Positions 1 through 8,493 of a DNA stretch of 64,000 nt are shown here, piece after piece. The position numbers and the translations under genes were made by a program. Each line of letters opens with the position of its first letter. Position 1 is the stretch's first letter. The notes below the pieces were generated by a model. That model worked only from the letters and a program-made list of their open reading frames with translations. It was not told the origin of the DNA and did no database searches. The stretch is taken from contig CANGBX010000001.1 of assembly GCA_947452455.1 (NCBI GenBank), positions 496,001 to 560,000 on the forward strand, written 5' to 3'. This DNA comes from Beijerinckiaceae bacterium. Its GTDB lineage: Bacteria; Pseudomonadota; Alphaproteobacteria; Rhizobiales; Beijerinckiaceae.

Positions 1-504
1 GATCGCGCCTTGCAGAGCTGCAATGCGCTTGACCAGTTCCGAAAAGGCTTGAAACAGCAAAAGCGTGAAGCCGACGGGCAGCAAGAGTTTGGCTGGCCAG
101 AGAATGAGGCCGCCCGCATTCATCGACACTTCACCACTGCGAAACGATGTGAAGAAAAAGGGCCAAGACATCCAGGACAGAATGGCAGCGGCGGGCATCA
201 AGAACACAATGATGCCGAACAGATCGACAAAGAGGCGTCCGCGATCCGACAGATGCGAATAGATCACGTCAACGCGCACATGTTCGTTGCGCAGGAAGGT
301 GAAAGCACCACCCAGCAGCACGATGCCGCCGAACATGTACCATTGAATCTCGAGATAGGCGTTGGAGCTGTAATTGAAGAGATAGCGCATGAGCGCATTG
401 CCTGCGCTGATGAAGCAGACAAACAGCACCAGATATTCGCAAATACGGCCAAAGACCGAATTCACTGCATCAATCGCGCGACTGATCGCCAACAAGGCGT
501 TCAT
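1..504 (-). CDS. TRAP transporter small permease (DctQ family), 3' end cut by window edge
   Basis: This frame is open from an ATG at 504 to the window edge, giving 168 residues with no stop, so the C-terminus is missing. It has the DctQ layout: hydrophobic stretches near residues 18-40, 48-66, 90-110 and 135-158, and the typical sequence around NEHVRVDVIY after the second helix. DctQ is the small membrane subunit of tripartite ATP-independent periplasmic transporters, which take up organic acids using an ion gradient with a DctP receptor and DctM permease. The start is supported by a strong AGGAGG about 7 bases upstream. DctM would be expected just beyond the window on the same strand. The substrate cannot be told from this subunit. 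Confidence 0.85.
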   Translation of the reverse strand, partial: MNALLAISRAIDAVNSVFGRICEYLVLFVCFISAGNALMRYLFNYSSNAYLEIQWYMFGGIVLLGGAFTFLRNEHVRVDVIYSHLSDRGRLFVDLFGIIVFLMPAAAILSWMSWPFFFTSFRSGEVSMNAGGLILWPAKLLLPVGFTLLLFQAFSELVKRIAALQGAI

Positions 505-626
505 GGGATTTTCCTCCTCAGAGCTGCGCCATCTCTGGGCGCAGAGCCTGCATGGTTCTCAAAACAGCACTAGCATTGCGGCCAAGGCACGGCCAGCCAT
601 GCCCCCTTAGACTTTAGGAAAAGCAT

Positions 627-1526
627 TTATGGAGCGGTGCCAGGGGATTGGGCTTTGGCGCGGCGTGCTTCATCGCGCATCGCGAAAATTCCGGCGCCAA
701 TCACCAGAATGATCCCAATGGTGGCAAGGAGATCGGGTGCCTCTCCCCAGATGATGACCCCGATGATCAGAGCGACGGGCACGCCTACATAGCGGAAGGG
801 CGAAATGGCCGAGACCTCGGTGCCGCGGAAAGACATGGTGATCAGGTAGGTGGCTGCGAGAACAAAAAGGGCTGCGCCCACAATGAGCCCCACCTCAAAC
901 AGGGAGGGCATGCGCCAAATGTCCCCCGCGACCAATCCAAAGAGGCCGCAACCGACAATATTGGCGATCGAGGCGGCGAGCACGATCAGAAAAGTCGGGA
1001 CATGACGCGGCACAAGGCGATTGGAGAGATCGCGAACCGCCACGAAAAAAGCGGTGAGGATGGCAAGCCCCATGGCCCATGAAATGCCCGAGGAATCGGG
1101 CTGCACGATCAGCAGCACACCGACAAAGCCGACGAGAACCGCCATCCAGCGCGCAAAGCCGACGGTCTCCTTGCCGGAGAGGGCAGCAAAGGCCGTGATC
1201 ATCAGCGGTGTTGCTTGCAAAATGGCGGTGGCAAGGCCGAGCGGCATCAAGCGCAAGGCCTGCATGTATGTGACGACGACTGCGGCTTCAAACAAAGCGC
1301 GGATGAGAACCGGGCGGCTCCACATGGCAGGCAGAAAAGACAATTGTCGCGCCTGCCAAAGAATGACGAGGGCTGCCACGACCGCGATCACGCCGCGCAA
1401 GATGACGGCTTCCGACACGGCCATATCTTCGACGAGATATTTCATTGCCGCATCATTAATGGCAAAGGCGGAGGTCGCGCCGGTCATGGCGGCCATGCCG
1501 CGGCGATTGATGCGGGTTTGTTCCAT
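627..1526 (-). CDS. DMT-superfamily (EamA) permease
   Basis: This 299-residue protein is almost entirely hydrophobic, with about ten predicted membrane helices in two EamA halves (roughly residues 14-145 and 157-285), the usual size for drug/metabolite transporters. It starts 8 bases after the moaA stop on the same strand, so the two are probably cotranscribed, although no functional link to molybdenum cofactor is known. Start choice is uncertain: no clear Shine-Dalgarno sequence precedes the ATG at 1526, and internal Met codons at residues 11 and 14 are possible. Family members export amino acids, purines or other metabolites, and the substrate here is unknown. Confidence 0.8.
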   Translation of the reverse strand: MEQTRINRRGMAAMTGATSAFAINDAAMKYLVEDMAVSEAVILRGVIAVVAALVILWQARQLSFLPAMWSRPVLIRALFEAAVVVTYMQALRLMPLGLATAILQATPLMITAFAALSGKETVGFARWMAVLVGFVGVLLIVQPDSSGISWAMGLAILTAFFVAVRDLSNRLVPRHVPTFLIVLAASIANIVGCGLFGLVAGDIWRMPSLFEVGLIVGAALFVLAATYLITMSFRGTEVSAISPFRYVGVPVALIIGVIIWGEAPDLLATIGIILVIGAGIFAMRDEARRAKAQSPGTAP

Positions 1527-1534
1527 GAAAAAGA

Positions 1535-2587
1535 TCAGCCGCCGGTGACGCTCATATGGCGGCCCACTGCCGGCATGCTTGTTGTGCGGTCGATGATGAA
1601 ATCATGGCCCTTGGGTTTGCGGGCAATGGCGTCTTCCATCGCGGCCATCAGCGGGCCGTTGGATTCAGAGGCGCGCAAAGGTGCCCGTAAATCAGCCGCA
1701 TCTTCTTGCCCCAAGCACATATAAAGCGTGCCCGTGCAGGTGATGCGCACGCGATTGCACCCTTCGCAGAAATTATGGGTGAGCGGTGTGATGAAGCCCA
1801 GCCGCCCGCCTGTCTCTTTCACATTCACATAGCGGGCGGGGCCGCCTGTCTTGTAGCTTGAGTCTTCCAGCGTGAAGTGATCGAGCAGCGAAGCGCGCAA
1901 TTGCGTGAGCGGCAGATATTGGTCGACACGTGCGCTTTCAATCTCGCCGAGCGGCATGACTTCGATGAAGGTCATATCCATGCCGCGCCCATGCGCCCAG
2001 CGGATCATGTCAGGGGCTTCGAGATCATTCACGCCTTTGAGCGCAACAGCATTGATCTTGATCGACAGCCCCGCCTTTTGCGCTTCGTCGATCCCTTCCA
2101 TCACTTTGGCGAAATCGCCCCAGCGGGTGATGTCGCGGAATTTATCGGCATCCAGAGTGTCGAGCGATACGTTGATGCGTTTCACGCCGCAGTCGGCAAG
2201 CTCGCGCGCGAAACGGGCAAGTTGCGAACCATTGGTGGTGACGGTGACCTCTTCCAGCGCGCCGCTGTCGAGATGACGCGAGAGCGAGCGGAACAGGGTC
2301 ATGATGCCGCGACGCACCAGTGGCTCGCCGCCCGTGATGCGGATCTTTTTCGTGCCGCGTGTGACGAAGGCGGTGCAGAGCCGGTCGAGCTCTTCCAGTG
2401 TCAGCAAATCGCCCTTGGGCAGGAAGTTCATGTCTTCCGACATGCAATAGACACAGCGGAAATCGCAGCGGTCGGTGACGGAGACGCGGATATAGCTGAT
2501 GGCCCGGCCGAAAGGATCGACCAAGGGGGCGGCGGCAGCAGGCGTTTCCAGTCCCGTGTGAATGTTCATTAAAACAATATCGCCCAT
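1535..2587 (-). CDS. moaA: GTP 3',8-cyclase MoaA (molybdenum cofactor biosynthesis)
   Basis: MoaA is a radical-SAM enzyme that, with MoaC, converts GTP to cyclic pyranopterin monophosphate, the first step of molybdopterin synthesis. The 350-residue product has the SAM-cluster motif CxxxCxxC at Cys41, Cys45 and Cys48 (CDFRCVYC), the glycine-rich TGGEPL segment, and the C-terminal second cluster Cys near residues 274, 277 and 291 (FCEGCNRVR...C). It ends in Gly-Gly, which is needed in characterised MoaA. The start is uncertain: ATG at 2587 is used, with Met7 (2569) as alternative, and neither has a good ribosome site. No other moa gene is nearby; it sits upstream of a DMT permease. Confidence 0.95.
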   Translation of the reverse strand: MGDIVLMNIHTGLETPAAAAPLVDPFGRAISYIRVSVTDRCDFRCVYCMSEDMNFLPKGDLLTLEELDRLCTAFVTRGTKKIRITGGEPLVRRGIMTLFRSLSRHLDSGALEEVTVTTNGSQLARFARELADCGVKRINVSLDTLDADKFRDITRWGDFAKVMEGIDEAQKAGLSIKINAVALKGVNDLEAPDMIRWAHGRGMDMTFIEVMPLGEIESARVDQYLPLTQLRASLLDHFTLEDSSYKTGGPARYVNVKETGGRLGFITPLTHNFCEGCNRVRITCTGTLYMCLGQEDAADLRAPLRASESNGPLMAAMEDAIARKPKGHDFIIDRTTSMPAVGRHMSVTGG

Positions 2588-2661
2588 GGGGCGGGCGGTT
2601 TCAATGGCGCGGCGCGCCCATCAAGGGGGATTGATCTGGCGGGGCACGGCTTTGCCCAAAG

Positions 2662-2689
2662 AAAAAGGCCGGGCATGAGAGCCCGGCCT
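2662..2689 (-). terminator. Rho-independent terminator after the L,D-transpeptidase gene
   Basis: Read on the minus strand there is a 9-bp perfect stem AGGCCGGGC/GCCCGGCCT with a 6-base loop, followed directly by five T residues. It lies 28 bases past the stop of the L,D-transpeptidase gene and between it and moaA, so it separates the two transcription units. Confidence 0.8.
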
Positions 2690-2716
2690 GATTTCAAAGG
2701 CGATAAGAGCCTGGTC

Positions 2717-3304
2717 TTAGCGCATCACCACCACTTTGGTGCCGACCTTGGCGCGCTCATACAGGTCCATCACATCATCATTGGTCATGCGGATGCAGCC
2801 CGAGGAGACGGCCTGGCCGATCGTGTCGGGCTCGTTCGAGCCATGGATGCGGTAGAGCGAGGAGCCCAGATACATGGCACGAGCGCCCAGCGGGTTTTCC
2901 GGACCGCCGGCCATATGGCGGGGCAGGTCGGGGCGGCGCTTGATCATCTGGGCCGGGGGTGTCCAATCCGGCCATTCGCGCTTGTTGGAAATGGCATGCG
3001 CGCCTGCCCATTCAAAGCCCGGACGGCCCACACCCACGCCATAGCGGATGGCCTTGCCCTCAGGCAGGACGAAATAGAGGCGGCGTTCTTTGGCATTCAC
3101 AATGATCGTGCCGGGAGCGTGTCTCTCGTCAAAAGAGACAATCTCGCGCGGAATGGCGCTGGCCTGCGGGCGGCCATCGAATTTGAGGTTCATCTTGATA
3201 AAATCGACGGCGGAGCCACCCACCATGTCATCACCCGCATGGGCTTGGCCGCAGGACAGTGCCAATACAGCGGCGGCCAGCATGGCCTTGATCTCTTTGA
3301 TCAT
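2717..3304 (-). CDS. Exported L,D-transpeptidase (YkuD family)
   Basis: L,D-transpeptidases form 3-3 cross-links in peptidoglycan or attach proteins to it, in the periplasm. The 195-residue product has a signal peptide (residues 1-23, ending in AHA) and a YkuD domain at about 65-195 with the catalytic signature His154-Gly ... Ser-Ser-Gly-Cys170-Ile-Arg-Met. I chose the ATG at 3304 because it begins the signal peptide and has AGGAAG 8 bases upstream; the longer frame from 3370 adds a non-signal-like N-terminus. It ends at a strong terminator and is a single-gene unit. Whether it makes cross-links or anchors a protein cannot be seen. Confidence 0.92.
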   Translation of the reverse strand: MIKEIKAMLAAAVLALSCGQAHAGDDMVGGSAVDFIKMNLKFDGRPQASAIPREIVSFDERHAPGTIIVNAKERRLYFVLPEGKAIRYGVGVGRPGFEWAGAHAISNKREWPDWTPPAQMIKRRPDLPRHMAGGPENPLGARAMYLGSSLYRIHGSNEPDTIGQAVSSGCIRMTNDDVMDLYERAKVGTKVVVMR

Positions 3305-3531
3305 CGTCGTCTTCCTAATTTTGCCGATTTGGCCCCTTCGGGGGGGCAGAAGGTTTGAATTGTTTTGCACTCAGCCGCTTTTCCCCAAAGCAAGGCGGCA
3401 TTGCAATGGGTTGAACCTAAGCTGCACCTTTATAGAAATGCTTAACACGCCGGAGTGACCTCAGTGCCACACTTCCCGCAATGGGTGGGTGGGGCAGGGG
3501 GCTAAAAAGGGCGCAGCGAGGGACGGATCGC

Positions 3532-3560
3532 TTGACCGGAGAGGCGGGGTTGGCCTACAT
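3532..3560 (+). promoter_or_regulatory. Sigma-70-type promoter of tRNA-Val
   Basis: TTGACC (3532-3537) and CTACAT (3555-3560) are separated by exactly 17 bases, giving a predicted start about 24 bases before the tRNA. No other good promoter is visible in the 286-base gap between the transpeptidase start and the tRNA. Confidence 0.55.
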
Positions 3561-3590
3561 CCACCTCCTGCTTCGGCCATGCCCGACAGC

Positions 3591-3665
3591 GGGCGGTTAG
3601 CTCAGCGGTAGAGCACTCCCTTCACACGGGAGGGGTCACAGGTTCAATCCCTGTACCGCCCACCA
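3591..3665 (+). tRNA. tRNA-Val (anticodon CAC)
   Basis: A full cloverleaf can be drawn: acceptor GGGCGGT/ACCGCCC, D arm with AGCTCAGCGGTAGAGC, anticodon stem CTCCC/GGGAG around the loop TTCACAC (anticodon CAC, reading GUG), and T arm with GGTTCAATCC. The discriminator A is followed by an encoded CCA. It stands alone between the L,D-transpeptidase gene and the B12-binding regulator gene. Confidence 0.96.
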
Positions 3666-3925
3666 TTTGTTTTTCCCTTATCCTGAAAATGTCTGACCTC
3701 GGCGGTCTGCTGTTCCCCATGCTTGTAATTGCAAGTCAGGAGAGCGGTCTTCCGAATTGAAAAGATTGCTGCATTCGCTGGCCATGTGAGTGCAGGCAGA
3801 GGCAATATAGTCAGGAAAAAGTGATCATATCGTGTTCGATTATCGAAGGTCGCACTTGCCGGTCTCTTGTTAAAGCCGCCCACATCTGACAGCATTTAAA
3901 AAAAAGAAATAGAAATGGGGCGGGG

Positions 3926-4822
3926 ATGGCTGCGAACAGAAGCACATCAGGCACGGCGATCAGCCAAGATGCAGAGGTTTTCTGCCCCGAAACACCTGTT
4001 TCGGAGAGTGACTCTCATAGCCCATCAGCAAGTCATCAATCGGATAGCGAGTTTGTCCTCGCCGATATTATTGCACGCACAATTGTGCCTGAACTTTTGG
4101 TCCGCAATAAAGATCTGCTGATCACTCAATCTAATTTAGCCGGTCACCTGACCGAAGCTGATATTTTGAAATTGAGTTCGCTTATTCTCGGGCCAGATAA
4201 TAGCGATGCACTTGAGTATATTAATGCGCTTCGTGAGAAGGGCCTAACGCTGGATAATTTATATTTGGATTTATTGGAGCCGACAGCCCGGCATCTCGGG
4301 GAATTATGGGTTGTCGACAAAATCGATTTTTTTGCAGTGACAATCGGGGTTGGTCGCTTGCAGCGGATCGTCCATCATTTCGCTGATCTCGATCAAGTCG
4401 TACCCTATGATGAGAAGCGGCGCGCTTTGATGCTGGTTCCGCAAGGCGAAGACCACACATTTGGCAGTCAGCTTGTTCAGAGGTTTTTGCGGGCGGCCAA
4501 TTGGTCTGTTCTTGCTCTGGATGGAAGCGAAACAACAAAAGCGTCTGATCTCGTCGCGCGCGAGTGGATTGCCGTTGTCGGTATTTCTATCAGTTCTGAT
4601 GTTGAGGTTGATGGTCTGCGGAACATGATCAAGTCGATCAGGTCGCATTCATTGAACCCACATATTGGCGTTATTATTGGCGGGCCAAAGATCGCGCGCA
4701 GTCCTGAACTCGTTGCTGAAGTGGGTGCTGATGGAGAGGCGCAAAATGCGCCGGCAGCCGTCTTGCTCGCTGAAACCATGCTCGCGCGCGGTTTAGACGC
4801 AGCAAGAGATGCTGGCGGCTAA
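3926..4822 (+). CDS. B12-binding domain protein of the PpaA/AerR type
   Basis: This 298-residue protein has a disordered, Ser-rich N-terminus (about 1-42), a helical segment (about 45-155) containing HLGELWVVDKIDF, and a C-terminal Rossmann-like cobalamin-binding domain (about 165-290). The loop EDHTFG (His177) corresponds to the ExHxxG form of the B12 lower-ligand motif known from AerR/PpaA, rather than the DxHxxG of mutases. In purple bacteria these proteins are light- and B12-dependent antirepressors working with CrtJ/PpsR. No photosynthesis or carotenoid gene, and no kinase or DNA-binding partner, is nearby. The gene is visibly richer in A+T than its neighbours, a possible sign of transfer. 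The function here is inferred from the family only. Confidence 0.8.
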   Translation: MAANRSTSGTAISQDAEVFCPETPVSESDSHSPSASHQSDSEFVLADIIARTIVPELLVRNKDLLITQSNLAGHLTEADILKLSSLILGPDNSDALEYINALREKGLTLDNLYLDLLEPTARHLGELWVVDKIDFFAVTIGVGRLQRIVHHFADLDQVVPYDEKRRALMLVPQGEDHTFGSQLVQRFLRAANWSVLALDGSETTKASDLVAREWIAVVGISISSDVEVDGLRNMIKSIRSHSLNPHIGVIIGGPKIARSPELVAEVGADGEAQNAPAAVLLAETMLARGLDAARDAGG

Positions 4823-4862
4823 GGCGCCACATTTTCTAATACAGTGACCATAAAAGGTAATG

Positions 4863-4894
4863 GTCGCCCGCCATCTCTGACGGGCGACATTTTT
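4863..4894 (+). terminator. Terminator after the B12-binding regulator
   Basis: An 8-bp stem GTCGCCCG/CGGGCGAC with a 10-base loop is followed by ATTTTT. It lies 40 bases past the regulator stop and in front of a convergent gene that ends at 4899. Confidence 0.7.
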
Positions 4895-4898
4895 ATGC

Positions 4899-5285
4899 TC
4901 ACTCGCATTTCGCCAGAACAGAAATGCGGTTGTCTTTGGCACTGGCTGTGATGAGCAGGGTGCGGCCAGCGACTTTGCGCACGCTCCAGATTTCATTCAC
5001 CTGCCAAGTGTTGCCTTCGCCAGAACAAGCAAGACGAACAGAGGCGCCGAAAGTCTGGCCTTTGAAGGCTTTCAGCTGACAGCCCGATTCAATCTGCGAT
5101 GTGTTGCGTGCTGTCACTTTCATGATCGCATCCGATTCCATGCGGTCGAAAGCGCCGGGCTTGCAGACAGAGGGCTCATCGCCGTCGGCGATCCACTCGC
5201 CCTGGAAATCTTTCGGGAATTGTTGCGCCATGGCAGGTGCGGCTAAAAGAGCAAACATCATGGCGGTTGCTGGAATAAGTTTCAT
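4899..5285 (-). CDS. Small exported protein of unknown function
   Basis: The 128-residue product starts with a clear signal peptide (MKLIPATAMMFALL..., cleavage after AMA near residue 20), so it is probably periplasmic. The mature part has several Cys (including SVCKPG, ESGCQL, RLACSGEG and the penultimate LAKCE) that could form disulfides, and a beta-rich, lipocalin-like look, but I recognise no family. The start at 5285 is preferred over the longer frame because it begins the signal sequence and has AGGAG 10 bases upstream. It starts 16 bases after the stop of the upstream cyclodeaminase-like gene and may be the last gene of that operon. Confidence 0.7.
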   Translation of the reverse strand: MKLIPATAMMFALLAAPAMAQQFPKDFQGEWIADGDEPSVCKPGAFDRMESDAIMKVTARNTSQIESGCQLKAFKGQTFGASVRLACSGEGNTWQVNEIWSVRKVAGRTLLITASAKDNRISVLAKCE

Positions 5286-5301
5286 TCTGACAGTCTCCTG
5301 A

Positions 5302-6378
5302 TTACGGGTGCACAGTTTCTGTGAACCAATCGGTTGGCAATTCATGGCCGACAGAGCGCTCCTTGGCGCGGCGATAGATCACCGAGCCTGCGGCTGCAAA
5401 TTGATAGCCCAAGCCCAGATTGTTGAGGAAGCAGGTCACTTGCTGCGGTGTGTCGCGGCCTGTGATGCGCTTGGCGATCAGATCGGGCAGGGTGGGGAAG
5501 CTTTTGAAGTCGAGCTGTTTGGCTGCATTCCATCCCGCCTCTTTGGTGGATTCCTGGAATTTGGCATCTTTCGACACGACGAGAATGGGCGCTGTGTCAT
5601 GCGTATGCACGGCGACTTTATCGGCTGCTCGAATGGCAGCAGGTTCGATCTCCGGCTTTTTGATGGATGAGAGATGCATGCCCGGCTCGATCCATTGCTG
5701 AAAGAAAATCGGATCAATCGAATTGGACGAGCACATGACAATGTCCGCGCCGGCGATAGCCTCTTCCGGTTGCGCCACGGGGCGGACCTCAAGCCCGAGC
5801 ACTTCGCTCATGCGTGTGCAAAAAGCCTCGCGATTGTCTTTGTTGGGCGAGAAACAGCGGATGGTTTCGATCTTGCGGACGGCACAAGCGGCGGTGAGCT
5901 GCGTTTCGGCCTGCCAGCCCGAGCCCAGAATGCCGACCGAGCGCGCATCGTCACGCGCCATATATTTCACGCCCAAACCATTGGTTGCGCCTACGCGAAT
6001 ATGTTGCAGCACCCCGTCAGGGAAAATGGCCAGCGGCTCGCCATTATGCGTCGAGAAGAGCAGCACAAGACCGACATAGCGTTGGTTGGGGGCGGCGGGC
6101 ACTTTTACGCGGCGGCGTGAATTGCCCACAAGCGGATTGGTGACAATGTCCGAATTGATGCGGATGGCGCCGACGCCAAGAGCTGGCACAACGCCGTCCA
6201 TGCTTTTCAATCCATAGACCGCATCTTCATGCCAGGTGGTCGGGGTGATGCAATCGGAGCGCTGGCGCGAGACGCCGCGCCCTTCGGCGAGATCAAGATA
6301 GGCTGTCTCCAGTGCGTCAATGCAATCGGGCATGGAGAGCAGATTTTCGACATCCTCATTCGATAAGATCAGGGTCAT
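5302..6378 (-). CDS. Ornithine cyclodeaminase/mu-crystallin family protein (copy 1)
   Basis: Members of this family are NAD(P)-dependent enzymes such as ornithine cyclodeaminase, alanine dehydrogenase and ketimine reductase. The 358-residue product has the N-terminal substrate domain (Arg40 and Lys58 in conserved positions), the LQHIRVGATNGLGVKYM segment, and a Rossmann motif GSGWQA at 152-157. The start at 6378 has GGGAGAG just upstream; the longer reading frame runs back into the YeiH-type gene. It starts 17 bases after the YeiH-type permease gene and is the fourth gene of the operon, which also holds a second paralogue at 8494-9630. The two copies are clearly divergent, so the substrates may differ. 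The actual substrate cannot be assigned. Confidence 0.85.
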   Translation of the reverse strand: MTLILSNEDVENLLSMPDCIDALETAYLDLAEGRGVSRQRSDCITPTTWHEDAVYGLKSMDGVVPALGVGAIRINSDIVTNPLVGNSRRRVKVPAAPNQRYVGLVLLFSTHNGEPLAIFPDGVLQHIRVGATNGLGVKYMARDDARSVGILGSGWQAETQLTAACAVRKIETIRCFSPNKDNREAFCTRMSEVLGLEVRPVAQPEEAIAGADIVMCSSNSIDPIFFQQWIEPGMHLSSIKKPEIEPAAIRAADKVAVHTHDTAPILVVSKDAKFQESTKEAGWNAAKQLDFKSFPTLPDLIAKRITGRDTPQQVTCFLNNLGLGYQFAAAGSVIYRRAKERSVGHELPTDWFTETVHP

Positions 6379-6395
6379 CTTTCTCTCCCTTTGGT

Positions 6396-7424
6396 TCAAT
6401 GCGTGAGGATCAAGCCGCTCACCACCACGCTCAAAATCATCATGGTTGTGCCGGTGACCACGGTGATGTGGCGCAAGCCCAGTTTGGCAATGCTTGTCAC
6501 TGATGTGTTGAAGCCCAGTGCCGCAATGGCGATCAACAATCCCCATGTGGACACAAGGCCTGCGATTGATTTGGCCTGCGTATAGACGGGCATCACATCA
6601 GGCATGAGTGGCATGGCGCTGTTCACCAGGCACAGCGCCAGAAAGACAAAGGCGAAGACCGGCACAGGCACTTTGGCTGTGCTGGAGCTCGCAAACATGC
6701 GCCCGATGATGAGAATGACAGGCAAGAGCAGTAAGACGCGGAAGAGTTTGACGATGACAGCCGAGGCACCGACAGTGTCTGACACCGCATAGCCAGCTCC
6801 CACCACTTGCGCGACATCATGAATGGAGCCGCCGAGCAATGTGCCTGTGGCCGTCTCTTGAAGTCCGAGCATCTGCCCCAGCGGTGGATAGGCGAGCATG
6901 GCCACTGTCGAGAGCAGATTGACGGCAACGATAACAAAAACCGTATCAGCTTCTTTGCCCTGATAATTGGGCAAGACGCTGGAGGTGGCGAGCGCGGCAG
7001 ATGCGCCGCACACGCCTGTGGCAACACCTGAGAGCGCACCAAAGCTGCGTGACAAGCCAAGAAAAGTGGCAAGCCACAGGCCGAAGGCGATGGTTGCCGC
7101 CATGGCGATGATGATGATCAGCGCGGTGGACAGGCCAAGAGCGGCAATATCCCCAAGAGCGACGCGCAGCCCCAAAAGCGCAACGGCAATGCGTAAAATG
7201 GTGGAGACGCAAAAGCGCAAGCCCGGCGCAAAGAGCGGGCGTGCTGCGAGCGGGTGCAACCAGATGCCGATGATGAGCGCGATGACCAATGCGGGAACCG
7301 GCGCAAGAGGTGCAACCAGCGGTGCCGCAAAATGGGCACCAGCAGCCAATGCGCCCGCAAGGGCAATGCCGGGCAAGAGAGCCAGCGGGCCCTGTTGTGT
7401 GCCTGCGGAAACGGGTGCGGCCAT
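6396..7424 (-). CDS. YeiH-family (UPF0324) putative anion exporter
   Basis: This 342-residue protein has about ten hydrophobic helices and matches the YeiH/UPF0324 family, annotated as putative sulfate exporters, with the conserved stretches GVCGASAALATSSVLP and GGSIHDVAQVVGAGYAVSD. I use the ATG at 7424, which fits the 22-base gap to the upstream tctC-like gene; a longer frame from 7472 adds a Lys/Arg-rich tail overlapping tctC. It is the third gene of the OCD-tctC-yeiH-OCD operon. YeiH relatives are linked to taurine, sulfonate or cysteine breakdown in other bacteria, so the operon may release an inorganic anion from an amino-acid-like substrate, but that is inference. Confidence 0.82.
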   Translation of the reverse strand: MAAPVSAGTQQGPLALLPGIALAGALAAGAHFAAPLVAPLAPVPALVIALIIGIWLHPLAARPLFAPGLRFCVSTILRIAVALLGLRVALGDIAALGLSTALIIIIAMAATIAFGLWLATFLGLSRSFGALSGVATGVCGASAALATSSVLPNYQGKEADTVFVIVAVNLLSTVAMLAYPPLGQMLGLQETATGTLLGGSIHDVAQVVGAGYAVSDTVGASAVIVKLFRVLLLLPVILIIGRMFASSSTAKVPVPVFAFVFLALCLVNSAMPLMPDVMPVYTQAKSIAGLVSTWGLLIAIAALGFNTSVTSIAKLGLRHITVVTGTTMMILSVVVSGLILTH

Positions 7425-7446
7425 TCTCTGCTGACTTCGCTTCTTC

Positions 7447-8481
7447 TTATTGTTGGGTCGGCCCCGAGACATTGCCGAGGATTTTCGTCACGCGTTGTAC
7501 GATTTGCGGTGGCGTTTTGTAAATCTCGGCGATCATCTTGGCGAGTTGCTCACCAGAAATCGGCTCGACCACGAGTTTGAGTTTGATGGCCTCGTCGACA
7601 AAGGCTTTGTCGGCCATTGTGTCATCAAAAGCTTTTCGCAAAATCTTCACGCGCGCTTCTGGGACGCCGGGCGGGGCCACATAGGGGCGACCCAGCGCGG
7701 CGCGGGCGAGGAACAGGCGCAAGGCTTCCGTATTTTGCTGGTCGCCCGCTGTCATTTCGGTAGCCAGCGGCACGCCTGCTGGAACAGACGGATCTTTTTC
7801 AAGCCCCGTCTGGAAAAGCAGATTCATTTCGCCATCGGTATAGAGGCGCGTGCGGGCGATGGATGAAAAGGCAATGCAAATGCCTTGCACTTCATTGCGC
7901 TCCATGGCCATGACGATTTCATTCGAGCCCGGATAGCCTTTGATGGTTTTGAATTTCAGGCTGAGAAATTCGGCCAGAAATTCCGGATAAATGGCACTGT
8001 CAGCACCCGACCCCGTGGCACCCACCGCCAGCTCCATCGTGCGCAAGTCTGTGAGCTTTTGCACTTTGGCATCTTTGCGCGTGGCGCAGACGGTCGTGTC
8101 TTTGTCGGGCGAGCCAATCCAGTTCATCTTTTGCGGATCAAGCTGAACATTCTGTCCGCCGAGCAAGGGTTCCAACGGAATACCACGACTGATGAGGCCA
8201 AAGACGGTGCCGTCTTTGGGCGCGCTGGTCGCCAGATGATTGGCGAGTTTCAGCGTGCCCGCACCCGGCATGTTTTGCGCGACCATTGTCGGTTCATGCG
8301 GCATGAAGCGCGGCATATGGCGGGTGAGCAGTCTCGACCAGACATCATTCACGCCGCCCGGACCAAACCCGATGAGCACGGATATGGTCTTGCCCTTGTA
8401 GAAATCCGCATCGCTTTGCGCGAATGCGGGCGTGGCGAGGGCGGCACAAGTTGCGAGTGTGACAGCAAAGCGGCGCAGCAT
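7447..8481 (-). CDS. Bug/TctC-type periplasmic solute receptor
   Basis: The 344-residue product has a signal peptide (1-21, ending AFAQ) followed by the tripartite tricarboxylate receptor fold, with the ligand-loop motif ISVLIGFGPGG near residue 32 and QNMPGAGTLK near 69. Such receptors normally capture carboxylates and deliver them to TctAB permeases. No tctA or tctB is present; instead the gene lies 12 bases after an ornithine-cyclodeaminase-like gene and 22 bases before a YeiH-type permease. Orphan Bug receptors are common in soil proteobacteria. The operon context suggests the ligand is an amino- or imino-acid-like carboxylate. Confidence 0.9.
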   Translation of the reverse strand: MLRRFAVTLATCAALATPAFAQSDADFYKGKTISVLIGFGPGGVNDVWSRLLTRHMPRFMPHEPTMVAQNMPGAGTLKLANHLATSAPKDGTVFGLISRGIPLEPLLGGQNVQLDPQKMNWIGSPDKDTTVCATRKDAKVQKLTDLRTMELAVGATGSGADSAIYPEFLAEFLSLKFKTIKGYPGSNEIVMAMERNEVQGICIAFSSIARTRLYTDGEMNLLFQTGLEKDPSVPAGVPLATEMTAGDQQNTEALRLFLARAALGRPYVAPPGVPEARVKILRKAFDDTMADKAFVDEAIKLKLVVEPISGEQLAKMIAEIYKTPPQIVQRVTKILGNVSGPTQQ

Positions 8482-8493
8482 GATGGGTCTCCG

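Noticed and set aside
3644-3895. An 83-codon minus-strand frame next to tRNA-Val
   Set aside because: It runs into the tRNA, has no ribosome site and resembles nothing; the stretch looks like an AT-rich leader region.
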